Source: CAYNDB01 sp964395915
GTDB taxonomy: Bacteria > Nitrospinota_A > UBA7883 > JAJRTC01
DNA length: 64,000 bases
NCBI GenBank assembly: GCA_964395915.1
Contig: CAYNDB010000001.1
Coordinates: 5,264 to 69,263 of the forward strand
Direction of reading: 5' to 3'
Position 1 is the stretch's first letter. Each line of letters starts with the position of its first letter. Position numbers and translations under genes: made by a program. The notes under the pieces were generated by a model. It saw nothing but the letters and a program-made list of their open reading frames with translations, had not been told where the DNA came from and did not search any database. Positions 35,270-44,714 of the stretch are shown here, one piece after another.

Positions 35270-38200
35270 TTACACCTCCATTTCCGTTTGATCTAACACC
35301 CGGCGCACGGTTCTACCGAGATCATTAGGTATTATTGGTTTCAAAAGCAGCTCGCGCACACCAATCGTTTTTACTTTTTCAAGAGACACCGTTTTGGCAA
35401 AACCTGTCATCATAATTATGGGAGTATTCGGACGAACCTTATGAATGGCTCTTGCCAAAGCTTCACCCATCATGCCCGGCATAGACTGATCCGTAATAAC
35501 AAGATCAAATTTATCAGAATCCTCGAGAAAACTTTCCAATGCGTCGCCACTGCTACTGAAAGCCACCGCATCATATCCCAACCGTTTCAGCATCTGTTCC
35601 ATCAACCGGACGATAGACACTTCGTCATCAACCACCAGAATTTTCTCATTACCATGTGGAACAGATGGCTCGGCGCTGGGTTCCACTGATACAGCGGACT
35701 CGACACGGGGCAGGTATATATTAAACGTGGCCCCTTTCCCGATTTTGCTTTCAACCGTGATGGCTCCTCCATGGGCGCCAACGATCCCATGTACAGCGGC
35801 AAGCCCCATGCCGGTGCCTTCACCCACATCCTTTGTCGTAAAGAAAGGCTCAAATATTCGTTCAATGGTGGCCTTGTTCATCCCATGACCGGTGTCGCTC
35901 ACGGAAAGCAGAACATAAGGGCCTTCGCGTAATTTGGCATTGGTCTCGGCAAGGTCGATGTCCACATCGACCGCCGTAAGACTCACTTCAAGAACACCGC
36001 CGCTATGCTGCATGGCGTGGGACGCGTTGGTGGCAAGGTTCATCACCACCTGATGTATCTGTGACGGATCCGCCATGACAGTATCGAATTTCATGTTTAC
36101 GTTCTGGCGAATTACGATGCTCGGCGGGATAGAGACTTTCATAAGTTTTAAAACTTCCTTAACGATCAGATGCAACTGAATCGGTTGAAACTCCTGCTCT
36201 GTTTGGTGGCTGAAGGCGAGAATTTGTCTGACCAGGTCTTTAGCCCTGGCGCCAGCCTTGATTACCTCATCAAGGTTTTCGCGCGCATCGCTTCCTTCCG
36301 GCAGATAGTCAACCACCAGGCTTGAATAGCCAAGCATAGCGAAGAGGATGTTGTTAAAATCGTGCGCTATGCCTCCAGCCAATGTGCCCATGGCCTCCAT
36401 TTTCTGCGCCTGACGAAACTGTCTTTCAAGCATAACTTCTCGTGTTACGTCACGCTTGACGGCAACGTAACCGATTATTGTGCTGGATGGGTCTTTAATT
36501 GGCGAGATGGTGGCCTCTTCTTCAAATAACTCTCCATTTTTCTTTTTATTAATGAAATGGCCGACCCAGGCCTCGCCGCCGGTAATCGTCTCCCACATCT
36601 CGGTATAGAAAGATTCATCATGTTTTCCGCTCTTGAGTATATTGGGGTTTTGCCCAATGACCGCATCAGCCTTGTAGCCGGTTATACGTTCGAAAGCCGG
36701 GTTGACATATTGTATAGTTCCGTCAGTATCGGTGATAACCACAGTTTCCTCAGCCTGTTCAATGGCTGTGTGCAATCGGGAAACCTCTTTTTCTGTTTTC
36801 TTTTGCTTTTCAGCCGCTCTCAGTGATGCGATTCCATAGGATACATCACCCGCAAGCTCCATCAAAAGAGACATTTCCTGCTTATCAAAGCCGTTAGGCT
36901 TGGCGGAATAAATGTTAAGAGCTCCAATCGCTTCTGAATTAATGACCAGAGGGATTGCGGCGGAGGAAGCATAGCCTCTTTTTTCCGCTTCCCGTCGCCA
37001 TGGTTTAAAACGTGGATCAGTATGAATATCCTGGGCTATGACAGGCTTGCGCGTTCTTATGGAAGTCCCCGTCGGCCCTTGCCCCCGTTCAGTATCGGCC
37101 CATGTAATATTCAGGGTTTCCAGATATCCCTCCTCATAACCGGCTTGAGCCATCGGTCGCACCGGTTTCCCCCCATCGTGATCGGCGTAACCTATCCAGG
37201 CCATGCAATAATCATCGTCATCAGTAATAATACCTTTGCACATATCATCTAAAAGTTCCCGCTCACTTTTCGAATGTATAAGAGTCTCATTACAATTGCT
37301 TATCATTCGAAGCATTCTATTAGTTTTATTGAGTTCCTCCTCCGCCCTTTTACGCTCGGTAATATCGCGTATCGCCGCGGTAAATATTCGATTTTTCCCG
37401 TCGATTTCAGTATCTTCAATTTTTATTTCAATCGGAAAAACCGCGCCATCTTTATGAAGCCCCTCCATCTCCATGCGGCGATCCACTATTATTGGCGTTG
37501 TGTTCTCAAGGTATCTTTTCATCCCGGCGCTATGGGCGGCCCGATATTTTTCGGGCATTAATTTAGTGATGTGTACGCCGATTATCTCCTCTAATGAATA
37601 ACCAAAAATATGGAGCAGTTCCTGGTTGACATAATGAATCCGCGAATCCGTACCCACAGCGATTATTCCCTCACCAACAGTGTTCAGGATGGCGCTGGTT
37701 CTTTGATGCGCGACTTTCAGGTCATGTTCCGCCTGTTTGCGTTCTGTTATGTTCTGTACGATAGCTACGAATCGACCCGGTTCCCCAGGCGGCGCCACAC
37801 ATTGCAGAGAAATTTCCACAGGGATAAGATGCCCGTCCTTATGCTTATGTACGGTCTCGAAGTGGTGGGAATCTTTGCTGCTATCAAGCAAGGGCGCCAC
37901 CATCTCGCGGAAACTCTCCTCGGTATACTCCGGTTTAATGTCAACAGGAGTCATATTCATCAACTCTTCACGGCTGTATCCCACCAGCTCAACCGATCCC
38001 TGATTAACATAGATGAATTTCAATGTTTTTGCATCGAACATGAAAACGCAATCCAAAGTCTGGTCGAGTGTTTCCCGGAATTGTTTCAGCTCTTTTACAG
38101 CCATTTTCTGTTCTGTAATATCCCTGGTTGTTGCGACACTACAAGGCACATCGTTAATATTAATAATTTCCGCTGAAAACAAGCATGTTCGCGTTTCTCC

Positions 38201-39643
38201 CGATTTCACACGAATCTCAAGTTCCTTATCTCTTACATACCCCTGTTTTTGCAACAAGGATACGAGCATGTCACGATCGGCCGGGTTTACCCATATGTTA
38301 AGTTCGGTAGAAGTTTTACCAACAGCTTCTTCGCTTTTATAACCAAAAATTCGCTCGAACCCCTGGTTGACTTCAATATATTTTCCGTCTTTTAAAGTAG
38401 TAATGGTTATCGAGTCCGGAGTGAATTTAAAAGCATTAGAAAATTTTTCCTCTGAATCGCGAAGGGCGGCTTCGGCCATCTTGCGGTCATCGATATTGGC
38501 GCCGGTTCCGACCATTCGAAGCGGTTGACCATCGGCGCCTCGTTCAACAACCCTTCCACGGCCCTTATTCCAGTGGTACACTCCCGATTCCATTCGAAGC
38601 CTGTTTTCACACTGGTAATATTCGGTTCGCCCTTCAAAATGCGCTTTCAATTTTTCTTGAGTATTTTGAATATCATCAGGGTGAACGATACTTTCCCAGA
38701 AGCTCACATGAGGCTCAACCTCGTCCCGCGTATAACCGAGATTCTTAACCCACTTGTCGCTGTATAAAACTTCACCGGTTTTAATATTCCAGTTCCATGA
38801 GCCGTCACTGGTGGCGTCTAGCGTGAGCCTGAGAGTTTCTTCGTTTCTCCGCAAAGCCTCCTCCGCCCTTTTACGCTCGGTTATATCTTCGCCTATGCTC
38901 ATGGTCCCATATGTATTTCCATGCTTGTTTTTAAATGTCGTATTGTTCCATTTAATTAAACGCACATCCCCGCTAGGAAGAAGAATCGGATTTTCATATT
39001 TTGCGTATGAACCGGCTAGGATTTGGTCTTGATGAACATTATGAATATCAGGCCGATCTTTTTTCGGGATAAAATTTTTGACCCAGCTTTGTCCTACAAG
39101 CTCCTCAGAGCTTAAGCCGAATAGCTTGCATAAAGCCCGGTTCACATAAGTTATATTTCCCTCGTTATCCAGCCCGACAGCGATCAAATCAAGATTTTCA
39201 ATATGAAAGTGAAACCTTTCTTCGCTCTCTTTTAAGGCGCTCTCCGCCTGTCTGCGCTGTTTCCTGATCTCGGCGTCGGATAATTCGCGTTTAATGGCAG
39301 GCACAAGACGCGACCATGATCCTTTTATTATGTAGTCATGCGCGCCGGCTTTCATTGCCGCCACAGCCACGTCTTCGCCAATAGTTCCTGAAACCAGAAT
39401 GAACGGAAGATCGATGCCCGATTTTTTTAAAAGCTCCAGCGCTTCAAGACCGCTGAAACGTGGCATGGAATAATCGGCGATAATTATTTTCCAGGAGCCC
39501 CTCTCAAGCTCTGCGGAAAAATCTTTCGGTGTGTCTACGAGCGTGAATTCAGGATCGTAGCCGCCGCGCCTAAGTTCACGAACCAGCAGAGCCGCGTCGT
39601 CTTTCGAATCCTCAACAATCAAAACACGTAGAGGTTCACTCAT
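35270..39643 (-). CDS. hybrid sensor histidine kinase (REC-PASx5-GAF-PAS-HisKA-HATPase-REC)
   Basis: 1457-aa cytosolic multi-domain kinase with no clear membrane helix. Order: receiver (~5-120, D in IIIADYSMPRFSG); five PAS/PAC units (~140-770), each ending in ITERKxAEExL-type linkers; a GAF domain (~790-930, RGQGPTGTSIRTRKPVIAQDI); another PAS (~950-1070); HisKA with the phospho-histidine in GTLAGGIAHDFNNIL; a HATPase with GTGMGLAAVHGIVGAHGG; and a C-terminal receiver (ILVVDDE, DLVITDQSMPGMMG). The receivers at both ends and the adjacent lone receivers suggest a phosphorelay. Sensed signals are unknown. Confidence 0.93.
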   Translation of the reverse strand: MSEPLRVLIVEDSKDDAALLVRELRRGGYDPEFTLVDTPKDFSAELERGSWKIIIADYSMPRFSGLEALELLKKSGIDLPFILVSGTIGEDVAVAAMKAGAHDYIIKGSWSRLVPAIKRELSDAEIRKQRRQAESALKESEERFHFHIENLDLIAVGLDNEGNITYVNRALCKLFGLSSEELVGQSWVKNFIPKKDRPDIHNVHQDQILAGSYAKYENPILLPSGDVRLIKWNNTTFKNKHGNTYGTMSIGEDITERKRAEEALRRNEETLRLTLDATSDGSWNWNIKTGEVLYSDKWVKNLGYTRDEVEPHVSFWESIVHPDDIQNTQEKLKAHFEGRTEYYQCENRLRMESGVYHWNKGRGRVVERGADGQPLRMVGTGANIDDRKMAEAALRDSEEKFSNAFKFTPDSITITTLKDGKYIEVNQGFERIFGYKSEEAVGKTSTELNIWVNPADRDMLVSLLQKQGYVRDKELEIRVKSGETRTCLFSAEIININDVPCSVATTRDITEQKMAVKELKQFRETLDQTLDCVFMFDAKTLKFIYVNQGSVELVGYSREELMNMTPVDIKPEYTEESFREMVAPLLDSSKDSHHFETVHKHKDGHLIPVEISLQCVAPPGEPGRFVAIVQNITERKQAEHDLKVAHQRTSAILNTVGEGIIAVGTDSRIHYVNQELLHIFGYSLEEIIGVHITKLMPEKYRAAHSAGMKRYLENTTPIIVDRRMEMEGLHKDGAVFPIEIKIEDTEIDGKNRIFTAAIRDITERKRAEEELNKTNRMLRMISNCNETLIHSKSERELLDDMCKGIITDDDDYCMAWIGYADHDGGKPVRPMAQAGYEEGYLETLNITWADTERGQGPTGTSIRTRKPVIAQDIHTDPRFKPWRREAEKRGYASSAAIPLVINSEAIGALNIYSAKPNGFDKQEMSLLMELAGDVSYGIASLRAAEKQKKTEKEVSRLHTAIEQAEETVVITDTDGTIQYVNPAFERITGYKADAVIGQNPNILKSGKHDESFYTEMWETITGGEAWVGHFINKKKNGELFEEEATISPIKDPSSTIIGYVAVKRDVTREVMLERQFRQAQKMEAMGTLAGGIAHDFNNILFAMLGYSSLVVDYLPEGSDARENLDEVIKAGARAKDLVRQILAFSHQTEQEFQPIQLHLIVKEVLKLMKVSIPPSIVIRQNVNMKFDTVMADPSQIHQVVMNLATNASHAMQHSGGVLEVSLTAVDVDIDLAETNAKLREGPYVLLSVSDTGHGMNKATIERIFEPFFTTKDVGEGTGMGLAAVHGIVGAHGGAITVESKIGKGATFNIYLPRVESAVSVEPSAEPSVPHGNEKILVVDDEVSIVRLMEQMLKRLGYDAVAFSSSGDALESFLEDSDKFDLVITDQSMPGMMGEALARAIHKVRPNTPIIMMTGFAKTVSLEKVKTIGVRELLLKPIIPNDLGRTVRRVLDQTEMEV

Positions 39644-40096
39644 TTACTTTCCTTTAAAAGTTGGTGGAGGCTCGTTTAAAAGAAGCCAGTACAAGCCAAG
39701 CCGCTGGACCGCTTCGGAAAACCGGGTAAAGTCAACAGGCTTTCGTACGTAGCTGTTGGCTCCGAGGCTGTAGCTTTCAATCATGTCCTTCTCCTCGTCA
39801 GACGAAGTCAGAACCACAATGGGAAGAAATTTTGTTCTCTCATCCGCTCGCAATCGCTTAAGCACATCCAGCCCGCCCATTTTAGGAAGTTTCAAGTCGA
39901 GCAAGGTGACCGTCGGCATAACGCTTGTGTCTCGTCCCTCGTAGGCTCCCGTTGCAAACAGGTAGTCCAGCGCCTCCTCCCCGTCACGCACCACCACCAC
40001 CTCGTTGGCTATGTTGTTCTTTTTCAGCGCCCGCAACGTCAGAGCCTCATCATCAGGATTGTCCTCAATTAGAAGTATGAATTTATCACCAATCAT
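39644..40096 (-). CDS. Rcp1-type response regulator
   Basis: 150-aa stand-alone receiver of the Rcp1 class, typically partnered with phytochrome-like kinases. [19 protein letters not shown] (residues ~8-26) and phosphoacceptor Asp in [50 protein letters not shown] is the Rcp1-like C-terminal half, with the conserved Lys in RKP. Start ATG 40096 is preferred to the GTG at 40105. It sits between the two large kinase genes and is almost certainly the target of the upstream one. Confidence 0.92.
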   Translation of the reverse strand: MIGDKFILLIEDNPDDEALTLRALKKNNIANEVVVVRDGEEALDYLFATGAYEGRDTSVMPTVTLLDLKLPKMGGLDVLKRLRADERTKFLPIVVLTSSDEEKDMIESYSLGANSYVRKPVDFTRFSEAVQRLGLYWLLLNEPPPTFKGK

Positions 40097-40111
40097 AATT
40101 ATCACCCCGGC

Positions 40112-43100
40112 TTACAATGTGAAATAAAATATAGCCCCTTTACCTAATTCAGCATCCGCCCAGACTCGTCCACCATGGCGGTGAATGGTGCGTTGAACGG
40201 TGGCCAGCCCGATACCTGTTCCCGGGAACTCGGCCCTTGAGTGGAGACGCTGGAACGCGCAGAACAGTTTTCCAGTGTATTTCATGTCAAATCCCACACC
40301 GTTATCACGTACGAAATAAACCGTTTTCCCATCTCGCCGGGTCGAGCCGATTTCTATACTCGCCTCCGAACGTTTTCCTGTGAACTTCCATGCGTTGCTA
40401 ATAAGGTTATAAAGCGCAACGTGTAACAGGCGTTTGTCACCCTCCGTTTCCAGACTTTCCTCAACAGTAAATTCAACACTACGCTCCGGCTGTTCTTTCC
40501 GCAGGTCATGCGCCACATCATACGCCAGCGCGGTCAGGTCTACCCGTTCGTAAGTCATCTCGCTTCTGGTCACGCGGGAAAGTGTTAAAAGATCATCGAT
40601 CAGTTCAGACATTCGCAAGGTGGCGGCCCGCACGCGGTTAAGATAATCCTTGCCGTTGTCGTCCACTTTATCGGCATAATCTTCAAGAAGAGCCTGGCTG
40701 AATCCGTCTATGCCGCGTAGCGGAGCGCGCAGATCGTGCGAGACGGAATATGCGAACGCTTCCAGCTCATTGTTAACGGCGGCAAGCTCGATCGTGCGCT
40801 CTTCGACCATCTCCTCAAGATGATCGCGGTGTTTGACTAGTTCCTCCTCCGCCAGCTTGCGCTCGGTGATCACGCGCCCCTCCGGGATCAAGTATTGCAC
40901 AACCTCTCGTTCATCGTGGATCGAGTGCATGCTGAATTCAATCCATATTAGTGATCCGTCCGTGGCCTGAAACTGGATATCATGCAGTATAGATTTTCCA
41001 GAGATACATTGTTCAATGTCACGTTTGATTATCTCCCGGACTTCATCGGAGTATGACCACCAAGCTATATCGAAGAACTTCTTCCCTCTCACATCTTCCA
41101 ATTTGAATCCGGTCGCTTTGAGCGGCGCGTTGTTTATGAAGATGATGTCTCCGCTCGGATCCAGCACCCCAACAAACGTGACCATGCCGTTGAGTACTTC
41201 ACTCTGAAACCGATCCTTCTCGCGCAGCGCCTCCTCCGCCAGCATGCGTTCGGTGATGTCCTGTGCGGCGCCAACCGACCGTAACGGCTTTCCATTATCG
41301 TCATAGAACGTTTCACATTTCTCGTTTACATATTTAATGGAACCGTCCTTCATCAACAGGCGGTGGGTGATCTCATAAGGTTCCCGACTATTAAGCGAAT
41401 CGGTATAGGCTTTATTCACGATATCTCTGTCTTCCGGATGTATGGTATCCAAAAAGGCCTCATAGGTTGCGCCGAAATCTTTTGGGTCCATTTCGAATAT
41501 TCGATATATTTCATCCGACCATTTCAGTTCGTTATTTACAAGATCGAGGTCCCAGTTGCCAAGATGGGCGATACGTTGCGCTTCGGAAAGGCTCGCTTCA
41601 CTTTTTCTTAACGCTTCCTCCGCTATTTTGCGTTCGGTGATATCTGTCACAAAGGCCATAAACCGGCCAGTTTCTCCAGGTTGCTCCATATATTGCAAAA
41701 ATATTTCCACCTGAACAAGTCTTCCGTTTTTATGCCTGTGCACAGTCTCAAAGCGGTGGGAGCTTTTACTTCCATCCAGCAACGGAGCGATCATTTCGCG
41801 GAAACTTCTCTCGGTAAATTGCGGTTTGATATCAACGGGAGTCATATTCAGCAACTCTTCCCGGCTATACCCGACCTGATTAACCGCCCCTTTATTCACA
41901 TATATAAATTTCAGGGCTTTGGCGTCGAACATAAAGACGCAGTCCAGCGTCTGGTCAAGAGTCTCTTTAAATTGTCTCAGCTCTTTTTCCGCCTCCATAC
42001 GCTTTGTTATATCGCGGGCGATGGTAATCAAACAGGGCTGCCCACTCAGGTCAATGGATTCGGCGGAAATTTTACAGATAATACTTTTGCCTGTCTTGGT
42101 TCTAAACTTCGTCTCAAAATTCGTAACCTTGCCTTTATTTTGCAAATGTTCAATGAAATGTTTGCGATCCTCAGGGGCGCTCCATATGCCGAGGTCCAGC
42201 GTAGTTTTTCCCAGCGTCTCCTCGCGGCTGAAACCTGTGATCTGTTCAAAACCATCATTAACTTCAATGAGGCGGCCGTCCTCCAGCAAGGTGATAGTGA
42301 TAGAGTCCGGAGTGGACTGGAACGCCTTGGAAAACCTCTCCTCCGATTCGCGAAGTGTTTTATCAGCTTGCAGCCGCTCCATTTCCGCCGCCGCCCTGGT
42401 GGTGACATCCCGAACAATAGCTATCATGAATGTCTTGCCTTCTATTTCTATAAGCGACGCTGAAATTTCCACAGGCAGAAGATTTCCTTTCTTTGTACGG
42501 CAGGAAAGTTCATCCGTCCAGCCCTGTCCCGCTGCAAAAACCTGTTGGACAAAATCCCCAAGCCTTTTCATCTCACCCGGATGAATGGCGGACATGGGAG
42601 TTGATAACAATTCTTCACGCGAGTAACCAAGCATATCGCAGGCCTTTGGATTAACATCGACGATTTTATCCTGCCCCGGGTCAACCATAAATATCGCGTC
42701 GTAGGAATTCCTGAAAATGTTTCTAAATCGCTCCTCGCTTTTTCTTAACCCTTCCTCCGCCTGTTTGCGATTTTTATCTTTTCGGAAAAGTATTATGCCG
42801 GCGGCCACGAAAAGAAAAAAACTTATGGCTGAAAGCAGATAATACAGCCGTTGTTGGTGGGTCAGGCTTTGATATTTTAAACGGTTGATTATGCCAACAA
42901 CGGTGTCAATCTCGAGTAATATTTCTTTAAATAATTTGTCGAATCGCTGATCCAGCGATGAACCGATACCGCCTTGCTTCACATTTGCCCAGCGCTCTTC
43001 GGCTATTTCCCTAAAAGCTTCTGTTGAGGTTTTAAGCTTTTCAAGACGCGCCAGCAGTTCCCGGTTGGAAACCGAACGACCAATGACACCGGGAATGTTG

Positions 43101-43411
43101 CTTTTCCCGTTAATGGCGTCGTCGATAGCATTCGCTACGTTTTCCATATCCCGCCAGACATACTCAATCTGGACGGTATCGTCTCCTGTTATCAATTCTT
43201 CAAGCCACAGATGTCCGGTGGAGATATTTACCTTGGCCTTGTTCATATTATCAACGAGGGGATCGTTGATACGAATATAATCAACCCACGACCAATGATT
43301 TACAGCAAGAAGCCCAAGAAATAGAAACGCGGTGACAAGAGCCACCCATATAATAGAGAAGGACTTTCCACTCATGGTCGCCGGATTATCAGACTGCGCC
43401 CTTTTTGTCAT
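40112..43411 (-). CDS. membrane sensor histidine kinase with multiple PAS domains
   Basis: About 1099 aa. Two membrane helices (~17-40 and ~190-210) flank a helical periplasmic sensor domain (~40-190). Five or six PAS/PAC units follow (~225-850), then a phytochrome-kinase-type HisKA (AFAYSVSHDLRAPLRGIDGF) and HATPase (LYNLISNAWKFTGKR, DNGVGFDMKYTGKLF, GTGIGLATVQRTIHRHGG). The ATG at 43411 has AAGGTGG just upstream; an in-frame ATG at 43429 adds six residues. One PAS unit is nearly a duplicate of one in the neighbouring hybrid kinase. Its likely partner is the Rcp1-type regulator 16 bp downstream. Confidence 0.92.
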   Translation of the reverse strand: MTKRAQSDNPATMSGKSFSIIWVALVTAFLFLGLLAVNHWSWVDYIRINDPLVDNMNKAKVNISTGHLWLEELITGDDTVQIEYVWRDMENVANAIDDAINGKSNIPGVIGRSVSNRELLARLEKLKTSTEAFREIAEERWANVKQGGIGSSLDQRFDKLFKEILLEIDTVVGIINRLKYQSLTHQQRLYYLLSAISFFLFVAAGIILFRKDKNRKQAEEGLRKSEERFRNIFRNSYDAIFMVDPGQDKIVDVNPKACDMLGYSREELLSTPMSAIHPGEMKRLGDFVQQVFAAGQGWTDELSCRTKKGNLLPVEISASLIEIEGKTFMIAIVRDVTTRAAAEMERLQADKTLRESEERFSKAFQSTPDSITITLLEDGRLIEVNDGFEQITGFSREETLGKTTLDLGIWSAPEDRKHFIEHLQNKGKVTNFETKFRTKTGKSIICKISAESIDLSGQPCLITIARDITKRMEAEKELRQFKETLDQTLDCVFMFDAKALKFIYVNKGAVNQVGYSREELLNMTPVDIKPQFTERSFREMIAPLLDGSKSSHRFETVHRHKNGRLVQVEIFLQYMEQPGETGRFMAFVTDITERKIAEEALRKSEASLSEAQRIAHLGNWDLDLVNNELKWSDEIYRIFEMDPKDFGATYEAFLDTIHPEDRDIVNKAYTDSLNSREPYEITHRLLMKDGSIKYVNEKCETFYDDNGKPLRSVGAAQDITERMLAEEALREKDRFQSEVLNGMVTFVGVLDPSGDIIFINNAPLKATGFKLEDVRGKKFFDIAWWSYSDEVREIIKRDIEQCISGKSILHDIQFQATDGSLIWIEFSMHSIHDEREVVQYLIPEGRVITERKLAEEELVKHRDHLEEMVEERTIELAAVNNELEAFAYSVSHDLRAPLRGIDGFSQALLEDYADKVDDNGKDYLNRVRAATLRMSELIDDLLTLSRVTRSEMTYERVDLTALAYDVAHDLRKEQPERSVEFTVEESLETEGDKRLLHVALYNLISNAWKFTGKRSEASIEIGSTRRDGKTVYFVRDNGVGFDMKYTGKLFCAFQRLHSRAEFPGTGIGLATVQRTIHRHGGRVWADAELGKGAIFYFTL

Positions 43412-43669
43412 GACCCCACCTTGGTTCATTACTAATAAATGGTAACAATAATTATCAATATATTGCGAAGAAATAAGGGAATTCTTGTAAACTCGTAATT
43501 TTTATAAGTTTGCTCTGGTGATCGGGAAGGGGGTAAAGCTATTGATTCATTATGCTTTTACCAGCCCTTGTCACCCGTTTCAACGGTCGTATTTTGCATA
43601 AAAAAACCAGCCATTTTTCATGCCTCCCTTTTTTGTAACTGACTTATGTAACTTCCGCCCCTGTTTCAT

Positions 43670-44110
43670 CTATACCTGTAAATAGCGTGGTGACGATTGG
43701 GGGAAATCGCCACCACGCTTTGGGGCATATGACGATGAGGGGTAATCATCGCCATTGGAAGGAAGAAATGACAACAAAATGTTTTCCAATAATTCGATCT
43801 CCCGATTCAAATTTTCTTCATTTTCTGATTTCGAAGGAAACTTGATAATTTTCGATTCAGGCAAGGCTTGACGAAATTCCATCAAATCGACTTTGGATAG
43901 AAAGTCATCGTCCACGATTACAAGATCAAATCCCACCTTTCTCAATAAATCAGATGAAATCGAACCAATAGAATCGTGAGTAAGGTTCAACGTAGGGACG
44001 TTAAAGCTTTTTAATATGTTTGCCACGATTCTGGTATTGTCAAAATCATCGCAAAGCACACAAACCAACAGGTTTCCAATATCCATTTTTGCGCCATGCG
44101 AATAATTCAC
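43670..44110 (-). CDS. divergent receiver-like protein, copy B
   Basis: 146-aa protein related to the next gene upstream. It keeps the rough plan of a response-regulator receiver: an acidic pair after the first strand (VCVLCDDFDN), an aspartate at the end of the third strand (GFDLVIVDDDFLSKVDLMEF), and lysines after the fourth (IIKFPSKSE). The region normally forming helices 4-5 is shortened and followed by an acidic, Ser/Pro-rich tail. The start overlaps the stop of copy A by four bases. I do not recognise a named family. A noncanonical receiver or phosphate sink is inference. Confidence 0.6.
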   Translation of the reverse strand: MNYSHGAKMDIGNLLVCVLCDDFDNTRIVANILKSFNVPTLNLTHDSIGSISSDLLRKVGFDLVIVDDDFLSKVDLMEFRQALPESKIIKFPSKSENEENLNREIELLENILLSFLPSNGDDYPSSSYAPKRGGDFPQSSPRYLQV

Positions 44111-44529
44111 TCTTTTTCCCCCAGACTTTTTTGATTTACTATTCGCGGATATTGTTTGGCCAAATAACGTTTGAATTTATGTGAATCGAATATCTCGGAA
44201 GTTTGAATAAGCGTTAAGAAAATATTTTCCAGCAATTCGGTTTCCCAGCCAGGGCTTTTACCCCTGTCAGATTTACATGGAATCTTGGCTATTTCAGCTT
44301 TCGGCCAGGCATTATGTAATTCCAATAAATCCGTTTTTGACAAATATTCTTCATCAACGATCACAAGGTCAAATCCAATCTCCTTCAGGAAAGTAAATGA
44401 AACCAAATCCAGAGAAGCGTGAGTAAGATGGATCGAATATACGTCCAGCTCATCCAACATTAAGGCAACCTTGTTAGCGATAATGGGATCATCACATAAA
44501 GCGCATACAAAAAAGTTTTTCTGGGACAT
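44107..44529 (-). CDS. divergent receiver-like protein, copy A
   Basis: 140-aa paralogue of the downstream gene. Acidic pair D13-D14 (FVCALCDDPIIANKV), candidate phosphoacceptor D59 (IGFDLVIVDEEYLSK), then EIAKIPCKS and a charged helical tail (LLENIFLTL, HKFKRYLAKQYP). A good ribosome site (AGGAG) precedes the ATG. A sigma-54-like promoter sits about 30 bp upstream, facing this gene, and a sigma-54 activator gene diverges from it. Function is unknown. Confidence 0.62.
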   Translation of the reverse strand: MSQKNFFVCALCDDPIIANKVALMLDELDVYSIHLTHASLDLVSFTFLKEIGFDLVIVDEEYLSKTDLLELHNAWPKAEIAKIPCKSDRGKSPGWETELLENIFLTLIQTSEIFDSHKFKRYLAKQYPRIVNQKSLGEKE

Positions 44530-44559
44530 GGAGGCTCCTGTTTCTTTCTAAACCTCAAT

Positions 44560-44575
44560 TGCACAAGGCATGCCA
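44560..44575 (-). promoter_or_regulatory. candidate sigma-54 (-24/-12) promoter
   Basis: On the minus strand TGGCATGCCTTGTGCA matches the RpoN consensus TGGCACG-N4-TTGCA at 14 of 16 positions if N4 is free. GG (-24) and GC (-12) are at the exact spacing. The predicted start would be near 44549, about 20 nt before the ATG of receiver-like copy A. Confidence 0.55.
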
Positions 44576-44714
44576 TGAAAAATGAAGCTGGGACTAGCTG
44601 TATTTCAATGAGATATGAGAAACGCTAGATGTGGCGGATAAATTGGAGCGCTGATTTCTAACAAATTTGTAATATAATTACAAGAAATATTATGGTTTGT
44701 GTAAATGCGGCTTT

